From Planoprotostelium fungivorum (lineage: Eukaryota > Evosea > Variosea > Cavosteliida > Cavosteliaceae), in contig MDYQ01000269.1 of assembly GCA_003024175.1 (NCBI GenBank), positions 62,001 to 126,000 of the forward strand: a stretch of 64,000 bases of DNA. Reading direction: 5' to 3'. Both the position numbers and the translations under genes were made by a program. Numbering within the stretch: position 1 is the first letter of the stretch; every line of letters begins with the position of its first letter. Positions 11,701 through 21,083 of the stretch are shown here, piece by piece. Under the pieces are notes generated by a model. The model saw nothing but the letters and a program-made list of their open reading frames with translations, made no database searches and was not told the origin of the DNA.

Positions 11701-14240
11701 CTTCACGTTCAACACGCTGCTGCTCCTCGGTAGAGTCTTCGTGTTGGGTGATTTCACCGCGTCGACAGGGCTCGTGGGCATGGACGTCAGATGACTCTGC
11801 AGGGTGAGCGGCACGGGCAAGTCGACCTTCTGGAACTGTTCCGATCCATAACCAGGCGAGCTGCGGATGAATTGGAGTCGATTGTGACATCTTTCCATGG
11901 CCAGACTTCGCTTCTCGAAGCTGTTGAGAAATGCAAAGAGTTTGTCTGAGAATACGGTGTCGTCTGAAAAGTCGTAGACGTAGGCGGGATCTTCCAACCA
12001 CTTTTCAATGACGGCGACGACGCTGATGACGTCAGAAGGGTCATGACGTCACGTGACGTCATCACCTGAGTTGGATGCGTTCGAGGGTCAGTTGGTACTT
12101 CTTCGCGTCGGGATATTTGTCCTGTGGTGGACCTCTGTAACGAGTGATGAGTAGGTCCAATAGCTCTGACGCAGTGCAGAGGGGTCGGTAGCCCGTGAGA
12201 ACGTCGTTGATGAAATCCACGTCTGAAATTTCGTCGATCTACAGCGTTGTAGATGGTCGACTCACCTCTCTCCTTCTGGTCTGCGGGTGTCATTTTTTCG
12301 ATTAATTTCGTGATGGTAGCGGCCTTCAGTATGGTGTTGATGCCGACCGTATTGTACGTACGAGGGGGTAAGTACGTTATGCAGACGCGGATTTTGGCGA
12401 TTCTGATGACGTCATCGGTCTGACTCTCTACAACGAACCAACTCACTCGTTGACGTCGTACTCTCGATTGTCGGGCACGTTCGGTGTCAGATTTTTGAGA
12501 TTGATCGTCACCTCTCCGATCTGGTCTGCTGATCCGATTCGATTGTGATTGAACACCTCCATCATCGTCAACGTCATCATCATACACATCATCCACCATC
12601 TCATCCTCCATCACACATCATCCACCATCTCATCCTCCATCACACATCATCCTCCATCATCCATCACGACATCATGAAAGAATGGCTCACCTGCAATTGC
12701 AGCTGCTCCGGCTTCCCCTCGTCATGTTTGAACCAGAAAGTCTCGTTCCAAGCCGGCGAGGGATTCTTCTTCACCGTCTTCGTCTTGTGTGTAACGATAC
12801 TGCCGTCCGGGTTGTGTGGCTTCGACAGTCTCAACGAAACGTACGTGTCGGATGGCTTCATGGTGGAGGGTGAGAACATCTGAGGTGAATCCTTCTCCTT
12901 CTTCTTTAATCCGTCCAAAAATCCACCTGATTTCGTTCAGTCTACAACGAGCCACGGAGAATTCACCTCCGGTGAGCATTCCGGTACCCTGCAGGACTTT
13001 GACTTCTAAATTTAGATCCGATCGAGATTTCGCCGAGTTTCTCGATGCCTCTGAGAAGTCAGAGCCGGTGCCACTCTCTATGGAGGCATCATCGTTGGTG
13101 TCTTCTTCCTGAGAACATGAGAGGAAGATGCAATGGACATCCCACCTCAAAGACCACGTTGTCATCGGTCTCCTTCTCATCAAAGTTGTACATCTTCTCT
13201 TCGGTGTTCCACACCTTGCTGGTCTGCTTGCCGAGTAAGAGTGGGTTCATCGTGACCTTCATGCCATCGGCTTCGAAAGAGTTACCTGTTTCTATTTTAT
13301 TTCTCTTTTTCACGTCGATGTGAGGAGATGATGGAGGGGGAGGGAGAGATGGAGGGGGGAACTCACTTTCGTCGAGCGCCATGCTGCCTCGGTTCGATAG
13401 AGACCCACGTATGCCCTCCCGTTTGTTTATGGATCCCATCTTCTTTTGGACGATCCCAGAATGTGTCTTTCTCAGATTGACTTGTGTGAGATCTTTCTCT
13501 AATTGGGCCAGTAACATCTGACGACATGTGAGATATGAATGTCAGCAGAGTGAATTGTTTACCTTCTGTTGAGGTGAGGCCTCTCCCCTGTCGATTTGTT
13601 CTTGTACTTCACTCATTTGTGCTCTGATGATTTCAAACTGTGCGTCTAAACTCGGCTCCGTTGATGGTGGTGCAGGTGGAGCCGAAGAGGGCCTGGGTAT
13701 CTTATAGAGCTCTTCTCTCGCTTGGAGAACGGATCTGATTACAGGTGCCTCGGATGAAGAGGTCGAGTGTAACTGTTGAGAATGAGTGAAAAGAATGGGA
13801 GGGACAAAGTGGTCGCATTGGGCAATCAAGACGGGAACAACATTAGAAAATATTGTCCTTACCGAAGAGGATCTACTCTCTCGATTATCGTTCTGTCTTT
13901 CAGCAGCTGCAATACAAGCCTGCAGATGTTGTTGAACGGTCAGATCAGAGTCGGAGAAGAAGGGCTTTGATTGTAAAATGTGAACCGATGCCCTCTTATA
14001 CTTCTTCTCTCTGATGGCTGCCGGTGACTGAGAGTTGCCTCTACCGTATTGAGCCGATGAGACTCTGTATGCTCGTTTCTCGGATGGCGTCGGTGAACTC
14101 AGAGTTCTCTCTATCTTTGAGTTGCCGACGGGGATTATTCGATCTCGCCCCGGGTTGCTTTCTGATGCCGAGCGCTGCGTTAAAGATGTGGAAGACTTGA
14201 TATTCTGTGACTTCTCTCCTTGGTGTAAGCGGTCGTTCAT
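8793..14240 (-). CDS. C2-RasGEF with two cyclic-nucleotide-binding folds and a GRAM domain (GbpD-like)
   Basis: The ATG at 14240 has a TAA upstream in frame; the last exon (ending RDRQSS) stops at 8793. Product about 1,400 residues from more than 20 exons. In order: a Ser/Pro-rich coiled N-terminus, a C2 domain (12918-12500, WNETFWFKHD), RasGEF_N (12230-11850), RasGEF (11660-10850), cNB1 (10770-10256), GRAM (9850-9660, FGYTVKEMIPMEQI) and cNB2 (9330-8820). RasGEF, cNB, GRAM, cNB is the C-terminal order of Dictyostelium GbpC/GbpD, so it probably activates a Ras/Rap GTPase at membranes. In both cNB phosphate cassettes (FGEMSCIEAYGVASAS, FGEISFLQGKGASASV) the arginine of canonical cAMP sites is not seen, so ligand binding is uncertain. 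Introns hold minisatellites at 9358 and 12583. Confidence 0.87.
9358..9421. repeat. 13-bp minisatellite in a RasGEF-gene intron
   Basis: The unit gatgatgtcatca repeats nearly five times in tandem. The unit is itself nearly palindromic and sits beside a TGACGTCA string at 9348. Confidence 0.95.
12583..12657. repeat. 29-bp tandem repeat in a RasGEF-gene intron
   Basis: A 29-bp unit beginning acacatcatccaccatctc occurs twice in full (12583-12611 and 12612-12640, one mismatch) and once in part to 12657. Confidence 0.9.
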
Positions 14241-14495
14241 TGACCAAATGCCTGCCTCAGGGGACCTCTTCTCGCTGCCGCAAACTTGTTACGGTAGCAA
14301 AGGAGAACGTCTGTCAGATCGCACAACCTCTTCTTCTTCTATACAAGTGGCTGATGGTTTCCGGAGCCACTTTGCGTGGGGGGGAGTGGTTAAGCTGTAG
14401 CTGGCCTCTTCTTCTGTTGTTGCCTGTGTTTGAGCGGAAAAATTCTCCGCCTGCTTCTACAACTCCAACAGGTACCCCCGACCTCATCAGATACG

Positions 14496-15576
14496 ATGGA
14501 TTACCTCAATCTGCCAACACAACTCCACGATCTCATACAACAGGTTAATTCAAATCCTACGCCACAATGGTACAGTAGTCCGTCGAATCATGTCATCACG
14601 CCGCACAACACATCAACGGAAGCTTTGTTGAACGAAGTGATGGTACCTTTGGAAGAGAGGGCTAATCTGCAGCATCTTCCTCGCATCTTAATCTTACACA
14701 TTCTAAAGTTTCTGTTGGGTGAGTGAGAAGACGATGTTGGGTTACCGACGATATTACAGATTTTCGTGACATGCTTAATCTTCGTAGTGCGTGTCGATCA
14801 TTGAATCAAGTCGTCGTAATGAACTGCAATTGGAAGAGGTGCATGCCACTCTAAAGAAGTAACAAACTCACGATAGAAAGATTCGCAATGTACAAAGGAA
14901 CTCCGTCATTATCCAAGAACAAGCGTTTGGAGCCATATGATACCACTCTCTACGAGGACACCATCTCAAGGTGATCTCGATATCCATCACGTCCGCACCG
15001 ACACCATCTGCAGTTTACAAGCGAAGAACGATGCACCTACGAAAGAACAAGATCTATTCCTTCCTAAAGAGAACGTGAGGAAGGTGATGAGAGATGTTCT
15101 ACCTCCTGGGAGTCTCATCGCGAGAGATGCAGTCACGGTGGGTTCATCTTTCTCATTATCCTCTGACATGACACAGTGCATGCAAGAATGTCTCACCGAA
15201 TTTATTCTGTTCACTTTGGGAGAGTATCCTTTCCATCATCCATCATCAGCTTCATCTTCTTTTTCTTCACTTTTAAAGAGCTGGAGAGATCGCACAGAGA
15301 GAGAAGAAATCTGTGGTCAAGGGGAGCCACATGGTTTTAGCTCAACAGTGAGTCTCTACATGTCCATCTCTTCTCACAATGGACAGAGCCCTGGGATTAG
15401 ACAACTACGCCAGAGTCTTATCTATGTATCTGGCCAGACTAGAAGAACATCAGAGGATGGAGGTACGACCGAAGAGGAGGATAACGGACAAGATATATAG
15501 AGAGACGAAGAAGAAGAGGGAAGAGGGGAGACAAGAACAGGGCATGGACCCGAACATGAGCTTGCCATTCACATGA
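14496..15576 (+). CDS. F-box / NF-YB-type histone-fold fusion protein
   Basis: The ATG at 14496 (MDYLNLPTQ) starts about 255 residues in seven exons. Residues about 50-95 fit an F-box (LPRILILHILKFLL then DFRDMLNLRSACRSL and NWKRF). After a phase-compatible 43-nt intron (14971-15013) comes an NF-YB/CBF-A histone fold: LPKENVRKVMRDVLP, IARDAVTCMQECLTEF, KKSVVKGSHMVLA, LGLDNYARVL. NF-YB is the CCAAT-box factor subunit that pairs with NF-YC; an F-box normally binds Skp1 in SCF ligases. If the fusion is real it would link a CCAAT-type factor to ubiquitin ligation. The alternative is two genes: the F-box part stops at TGA 14972 and a second ORF starts at ATG 14937 inside its last exon. I prefer one gene because the splice fits and two would overlap. 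Confidence 0.72.
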
Positions 15577-15605
15577 TGGATATTAGATGTACATTCAAAA
15601 TCGGT

Positions 15606-15889
15606 TTATTCGACTCTCTTGTTCGTGGAGGCTCTCGGCGGTTGATTATTTGTCGGTTTCTTCTTGTTGCTGGGAAGTCCTACAAGAACGCGGATGAGTT
15701 CGTAATGTGAAAGATACAGATGCCAGATGGCATACCATCCTGTTGACTCGGTTAGATATCGTCGCATGTGTCTCGTGTCGGTGGATTCAACGTACCGATG
15801 GTAATGACGATTGTAATCAACAGCGCCGATATTGTGATACTCTTCAACAATAGATATAATTGGTAATAGATTGGCCACGACTCCTCCAT
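15606..15889 (-). CDS. SMIM13-like small integral membrane protein
   Basis: The ATG at 15889 (MEESWPIYYQLYLLL) begins a two-exon gene of about 75 residues. The intron 15740-15796 (57 nt) rejoins the frame. A single hydrophobic helix (SITISALLITIVITIG) is followed by GWYAIWHLYLSHYEL and VLVG, then a Lys/Asn/Pro-rich tail. The block after the helix matches the pattern I recall for animal SMIM13 (UPF0766), GWYxVWHLFLSxxxxLxELVG. Function is unknown in the family. The stop codon lies inside a minus-strand AATAAA, so the 3' UTR must be very short or a different signal is used. Confidence 0.72.
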
Positions 15890-16217
15890 GTTGATGTCGT
15901 GTATATATGATGGGGGTGATGCTGATGTGATGTTGCCCAAAATTTTTGGTCGCGGAATAAAATTCCAAATATCAATATTTTGTACCATTACAAGCTGCCC
16001 CGCAGTGTGTGCTGTACGATGCATGATCTAGCTATTTCACTCGATTAAGCATAGACTGAGCGACTCAATCGTTGTGGTAGTACAGAGCAAACCCCATGTA
16101 CGATCTACTTCATCGAAGAGAGGCGTTAGAACAGATGAGCAGGGATCTACTTCATCACCACTATTAAGAGTGAATAGACACAAACGCTCAAGAGTGAATG
16201 TGTATATCCACGGAGTG

Positions 16218-16223
16218 TTTATT
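16218..16223 (-). terminator. Poly(A) signal AATAAA
   Basis: A minus-strand AATAAA lies immediately downstream of the membrane-protein stop codon at 16229. Distance and strand fit a polyadenylation signal. Confidence 0.5.
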
Positions 16224-16228
16224 CGATC

Positions 16229-17156
16229 TCATACTGTGATCTCCTCCTCGCTGGTCTGTGCAACGTAGGGGACTTGCACTGCCACAAATTCGGGAGCAGC
16301 CACGGGTGCCACTTGTTGGTAGACTGTATTAGTTACCTGCACTCGTCATGATTTGAGAGGTTGCAGGTGAGACACTCACCTGAACGATCTGTCCAACGTT
16401 AATGATGACATCATTGGTGTAACCCTGAGCGAAGATGGGAATCCAGGCCACGACGCTGGGCAGCATGTTGTCAGGTACAGGCACCTGAATGATCGTCACG
16501 ATTTATTCTATTTTATTTCGAAGATAGCTCACCTGGATGGACTCGCAGTGCTGTCTCATTTTCTTGTCGGCGTGGGTCAGAGTGATGGTGAGCACGTTGA
16601 CCATGTCGCGGCGGAAGGGTCTTCTGTCGAGATGGATGGCCATCAGATTATACAGGGTCCTACAGGGAGCGGCGGCGGCAGGCTGAAGAGGGATGAGTTG
16701 TCCGAGTCTGTACAAGAGACCACGAGCTAAAACACAGCTGTGGTAGTCGGGGTGAATCCTGAGAGGGTCAAGAATTGCCAAAGACAGAGTGAGATTCACC
16801 TCTTAGAGGAGTTACGAGCGATGAAGACAATGAGAAGGATGATGAGGACTATGGGAAGAACAAAGATTCCGAATAGGAGGCCCAAGATCAGACTGATGAG
16901 ACCGCAGGCGGCAGCCTCTCCTGGCGTCCTCCTTCCTGCCTCTTCGACAAGGGCAGACCATCCCACTCGGTCATAAACCCAAGAGCCGATGTAATTCTCT
17001 CCAAATAGAGCTGTGACTTCAGGCTGCCTTCTAATGTCAACCAGATTGATGGGTGGTCGCTCACTTTTTGGACAACTTGCGAATGATCTCTTCTCTCTGT
17101 TGGGGTAACAGTTCGAACAGTTCAGACTGCAACAGAGGTTGTGTCTCGACTCCCAT
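16229..17156 (-). CDS. Unrecognised single-pass membrane protein
   Basis: The chosen start is ATG 17156 (MGVETQPLLQSELFELLPQ), which splices in frame across 17045-17100 into RQPEVTALFGENY. A long hydrophobic helix (LISLILGLLFGIFVLPIVL and on) sits near residue 75-105. After it comes a region with LYRLGQLIPLQPAAAAPC and HLDRRPFRRDMVNVL, then a Val/Gln/Pro-rich tail ending TSEEEITV. Five exons, about 250 residues, no family recognised. A bulky membrane segment between soluble N- and C-terminal parts suggests an endomembrane or plasma-membrane adaptor, but that is a guess. An AATAAA follows six bases after the stop. Confidence 0.68.
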
Positions 17157-17425
17157 CTCTTCTGTTTCTTGCTGTTGTCGTGGAATATGTAAAAATCGTC
17201 ATCTTTTATAAAAGTAGCTCCGCGACGAGAAAAAGAGATTGTCCGGTGGCACGTGCATCGACACGAGATCTTCATAATTTCACTCAAAGGATTCACGTCA
17301 CCACAATCGATTGTGTGATGTGATGATGTACACGAAAGATAGAAAGGAAACGACCGGTCTCCGAAGATTACTGCAGTTCACCCGTTCGGTCATTTCGAGC
17401 ACCCAAGAACTCCAACAAGGATATC
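17157..17425. promoter_or_regulatory. Divergent intergenic region with TATA-like palindrome
   Basis: This 269-bp gap separates the minus-strand membrane-protein start (17156) from a plus-strand ORF at 17426. It contains the self-complementary string cttttataaaag near 17203-17214, readable as a TATA-like element on either strand. No gene was found inside; an open minus frame with a Cys-rich translation lacks splice support. Confidence 0.3.
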
Positions 17426-17749
17426 ATGTCGTCATCTCACGATCACCTCATTCGTGCCATAAGGAGGTTGAGCCCTCCTCAGCCAGAAGAGAAAACCCAG
17501 ACTACCATTGCAAAGACAGTCGCTCAGGCACCTGAGGTGAGATCCACCCTCTATCACGAACCACTCCGTAATAAGATAAAGACAGCCCCCACTACCTCCT
17601 CCGCTGCCCCTGACAAGACTGCCGCGCAGAAAGAGGTCGTCCTACGGTTAATGCACGAGACGAGGGAGCAATTTGGATGTGCACGATCTTCTGTTCAGAT
17701 ACATAAGACATTCTCGGTGCTCATCAGTCCTCCTTCTGCACACGTTTAA
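17426..17749 (+). CDS. Short hypothetical protein
   Basis: An uninterrupted 107-residue frame runs from ATG 17426 (MSSSHDHLIRAIRRL) to 17749. It is Pro/Thr/Lys-rich with an amphipathic centre (QKEVVLRLMHETREQF). No family recognised. A possible donor (CCTGAG/gtgag near 17535) could shorten it. It sits between two divergent or convergent genes with 78 bp to the next stop, so the space suits a gene, but coding evidence is weak. Confidence 0.35.
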   Translation: MSSSHDHLIRAIRRLSPPQPEEKTQTTIAKTVAQAPEVRSTLYHEPLRNKIKTAPTTSSAAPDKTAAQKEVVLRLMHETREQFGCARSSVQIHKTFSVLISPPSAHV

Positions 17750-17826
17750 TCTCTCGTTTGTCATCACTGAATGCTAAATTGAATCTTTATCGGCCGTTTG
17801 TCATGAGAATTTATCTTCCATCTCCT

Positions 17827-19720
17827 TCACAGAAGAAACATCAATACAGCGATAGCCCATCCCATATCAATAGTGGCTGCCATGCTGCTTAGAGAGGCAT
17901 CAGATCCCGTCCCTTCGACTGTCCTCGTCGAATTCAAACTGGCCGTGGTCACACTCTCATTACCGTCTGTCGCAACGTCTGGGAGTTGTAGAGATATCAC
18001 TCTCGGTGGTGAATTGGCATACTTCTCTTGACACACACCGGTCAGCCACAATTCGACCCTCTTTTCGGAGGCGGTGGGGACGATCATGACGACGTTGTCT
18101 CTCGATGGAGAGAGATACTCGATGTGGTCTACCATTCGAGTTCTCTGTTCGTTTCCGTCGTAATAGGACAGCTGGAGTCTCGTGTTGTTGTGAGCGTGAC
18201 GCATTCCACCAAAATCGAAAAAATCGGTGACGCCGACGGGGCTCGAACCGGCTGCGATGCAATCGACAGCAGAGATCGAGTCAAAGCTGATGACAACTAC
18301 CGCGATCAATTTGAATCACCACCATGTGGTCACATACCTCTCCTGTGAAAGTCCATCGGAGAGACGGTATAGTGATCGGGTATTGATGTCGTCTTAGGTG
18401 TGTAGCAGTAGTGAGCCGGACTACAGATGAGGCCCCTCTGACATTCTATATCACCGTTGCAGACGCCACGGACATCGTAGGGAGGTAGAGGTAGATTTGA
18501 AGAATAGACCAATCCATCGGTTCTCTGGATGAGAATCTGATCACCCTGTATGTTGGATAGGATGAGCGGGCGAGTGGCAAAGGAATTGGGGTCGGACAAA
18601 CTGAGATGTCGTGAGTTGATGAGATGATGGACGTTGGGGTGGAGGTGATGTGTGATGATGTGACGAGCTGATCGTGTGAAGGTGTCGACGTTCGTGATGG
18701 TGAAAACGATGATGATGAGAGCACCTCATTCTGGGTAGGTGCGATCGCGTCACATCGCTCACGAGATATCGAACGATATGCCCCCGAGTTGAACTCGCCA
18801 GCAGGTATCGATCGTCCCCAGAGAAATCCACGAACGTAAAACTTCGATCCAGAGGAGATGCGATCCAATCGCCTCCACTGTCAATGTTCAGCATCTTCAT
18901 CGCATCATCGGCCCCGACCACCTCTTTCTATAAAGTGTGTCGAACGCGACGAACGCTGTGCCCTCTGAGTTGACCGCCGTGACAGGAGCGATATAATCGA
19001 CTGGGATGGGCTGTTTCAAGGTGAGTCACCCATCGTATCACTGACATGGATCACCTGCGTCGCCATCCTCTTATTGGTCCAATCGACAGAAGTCACGACG
19101 TATGTGTAGTTGATGTAGAAGATCATCACTGACAGATCACGATTGAACATCGGCTCTGGTAGAAGAGTCGTCATGCTCTGAACGTAGTCGTTTGTAGCTC
19201 CATCAAAGAACCTCTGTCGCCCGTCTGTGGACATGACCACGAATCGCCGTCCATCATGACTCGGGAAGATGATGTGCGTGTTGGTTCCATCACTGTTGGG
19301 TCCGATGTGGCCAGGATAAAGAGACTTTGGTTTACACTCAGCATAGAACGTGTAGTGGGACAGTCTCACTTCTGACCAATAGTTTCCGTAACTCTGGACG
19401 ATGCGTGAGAATTCAGTAAGACGTCCTTGTTTGACTGCAATGATGAATCTTGAATCTCCCGAGATGGAAGACTGGGAAGATGTGATGTTCTGGTAGACGG
19501 TCTTCGTGAGAGGAGAATAGACCAAGACCGAATTGGACATCTGAACACAGATGACGCTGAGATCGGCCGTAGCTGTGATGGACCCACCCGCGATCAGTGG
19601 AATCAGATCACACTGACCCCTCAATAACAATGCAGATAAGAGGCAGAGGAAGAGAAAGTGGCTCCTACCATTGAATCGAATTCGTGAATGAAGCATAATC
19701 TTCGAAGAGCGAGACTCCAC
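17827..19720 (-). CDS. Secreted beta-propeller-like protein with C-terminal anchor (paralog A)
   Basis: The start is ATG 19720, or the in-frame ATG 19696, which better begins the signal peptide (FLFLCLLSALLLRGQCDL). Five exons give about 520 residues. Repeated blades such as SGDSRFIIAVKQGR, SHDGRRFVVMSTDGR and SGDDRYLLASSTRG look like WD/YVTN-type propeller strands. A cysteine cluster (CNGDIECQRGLICSP to YC) and a GSSPVGVTDF block follow. The C-terminus is a Ser/Thr stretch and a hydrophobic tail (WAIAVLMFLL) of GPI-signal type. It is clearly paralogous to the gene at 54416-56160, with the same exon order and matching splice positions. Probably cell-surface; function unknown. Confidence 0.8.
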
Positions 19721-19885
19721 GTTTTTTTGGACAAGGCACGACGACGGAGCCTTTCAAAGAAATGCTTCTGTCAGGGCTTCTCTTTCGAATTGTCGTGCGC
19801 GGAGCTGTTCCGCAGATTTCACTTCACCAGTGATGGTTGACATGCAGTCTCCTGCAACTTCAAGGATGAAAATGCATCACCACTC

Positions 19886-19958
19886 GCTCTTATGGCGCAA
19901 TCGGTAGCGCGTTCGGCTGTTAACCGAAAGGTTCCTGGTTCGAGCCCAGGTAGGAGCG
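19886..19958 (+). tRNA. tRNA-Asn (GTT)
   Basis: A complete 73-nt cloverleaf with no intron. The acceptor stem GCTCTTA pairs with TAGGAGC (one G-T pair), the discriminator is G, the D-arm is GCGC/GCGC and the anticodon stem TTCGG/CCGAA carries loop CTGTTAA with anticodon GTT. The T-arm CCTGG/CCAGG encloses TTCGAGC. A short T-run (cttttg) follows and may terminate RNA polymerase III. An identical copy lies inverted 228 bp downstream. Confidence 0.97.
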
Positions 19959-20186
19959 TATCTTTTGTCGATGCAGTTCGGGCAAATACCACACGAGGAT
20001 CATGAACACCGTGAGAAGTGATAACGGATTTGATTTCTCAGCTCAACGGTCTCGACGTTCAAAAAGGTTCCTGATTGTGTTTGGCATCGTTATGCAATTG
20101 GAAGAAAACGTCCTTCAACACTTTGACTGGTAAGAGTAATAATAATTGTCTGGCATCTTAGCAAGCTGCAGAAGTAAAAGGGGAAC

Positions 20187-20259
20187 CGCTCCTACCTGGG
20201 CTCGAACCAGGAACCTTTCGGTTAACAGCCGAACGCGCTACCGATTGCGCCATAAGAGC
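20187..20259 (-). tRNA. tRNA-Asn (GTT), identical inverted copy
   Basis: Reverse complement of 19886-19958 over all 73 positions by eye, with the same GTT anticodon. Its 3' flank on the minus strand carries a TTTT run. The first bases 5' of both copies are also alike (CATCACTC versus CACCACTC), suggesting the duplicated unit was slightly larger than the tRNA. Confidence 0.97.
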
Positions 20260-21083
20260 GAGTGATGTTGCCACGTCATCACAAAGGGGGGATAATGTGT
20301 CGTAACGCTGCATCAGAGAGTCTAAACGACAGTCGGACACGAGCAGCCGTAAAGTCTCAGTATGATCTCTACTGACTGCCATGATGATGACCTTCGTTGA
20401 TTAACGCTACCTTTATGAGTGGTGAGGATGGTGAACACCGTTATGTGTCACCGTGAAAAGTGACCACCTGGATCATCTCACCATCGCGATCATACCACTG
20501 GACCTGACGTGACGGTGAAACGATGCATCACCCTGACGACGTTGCTCATCTCTAACATCTCGGCCATGAAGGTGGATCGTTTCTAAGCTGAGAATTAGCA
20601 TCCACTCTGGCCGTGATGCAATGGTGTACAGATATCTGGCATCCAATTGGAGACGTGAGAACGATCACGTCGATCGGATGGATGTACGTCGGCCTTCCCC
20701 TCAACTGATATCGATAATTTCATCTTTTCCACAGATCATCTCGTGTGGTCAACTGCTGACGATGACAAATCCAACCTCTCTTAGTCATACTGAATCGTTT
20801 GGAACCACCGAGACCTTTGACTCAAGTACTGAATGAGCTACGGAAGATCGATTGGATGGGCCCTTGTTCTTCGAATCTGCTAAAGCCGATCATCTGAAGG
20901 TCAGTGTTGATCAGTCGATGTCACGTGACTCATCCAAGACATGTGTCGTGATTGTGGGAGAGGGTTTATTGAATTCCCGGCAATTTGCAACGTTCATTCC
21001 CATTTTAAATAGAAGCGACTTCGGCTGTCTAGATATTTCACATACAGAGCAGGTCAGTTCAGAAGTCTACCGATCGATCGAAG
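20260..21083 (+). other. Long gap with unassigned open frames
   Basis: This 824-bp stretch between tRNA-Asn and the TBC-TLDc gene has no gene I can defend. Frames of 71 residues (20621-20836) and 127 residues (20852-21235) are open, and VILNRLEPPRPLTQVLNEL, read after a good acceptor at 20787, looks protein-like. No consistent exon chain with a start codon could be built. It may hold a small gene or a long 5' leader. Confidence 0.3.

Noticed and set aside
18225-18260. tRNA T-arm-like string ggttcgagccccgtc on the minus strand, also at 54770-54790
   Set aside because: It encodes the conserved GSSPV residues in both secreted paralogs, and no cloverleaf surrounds it.
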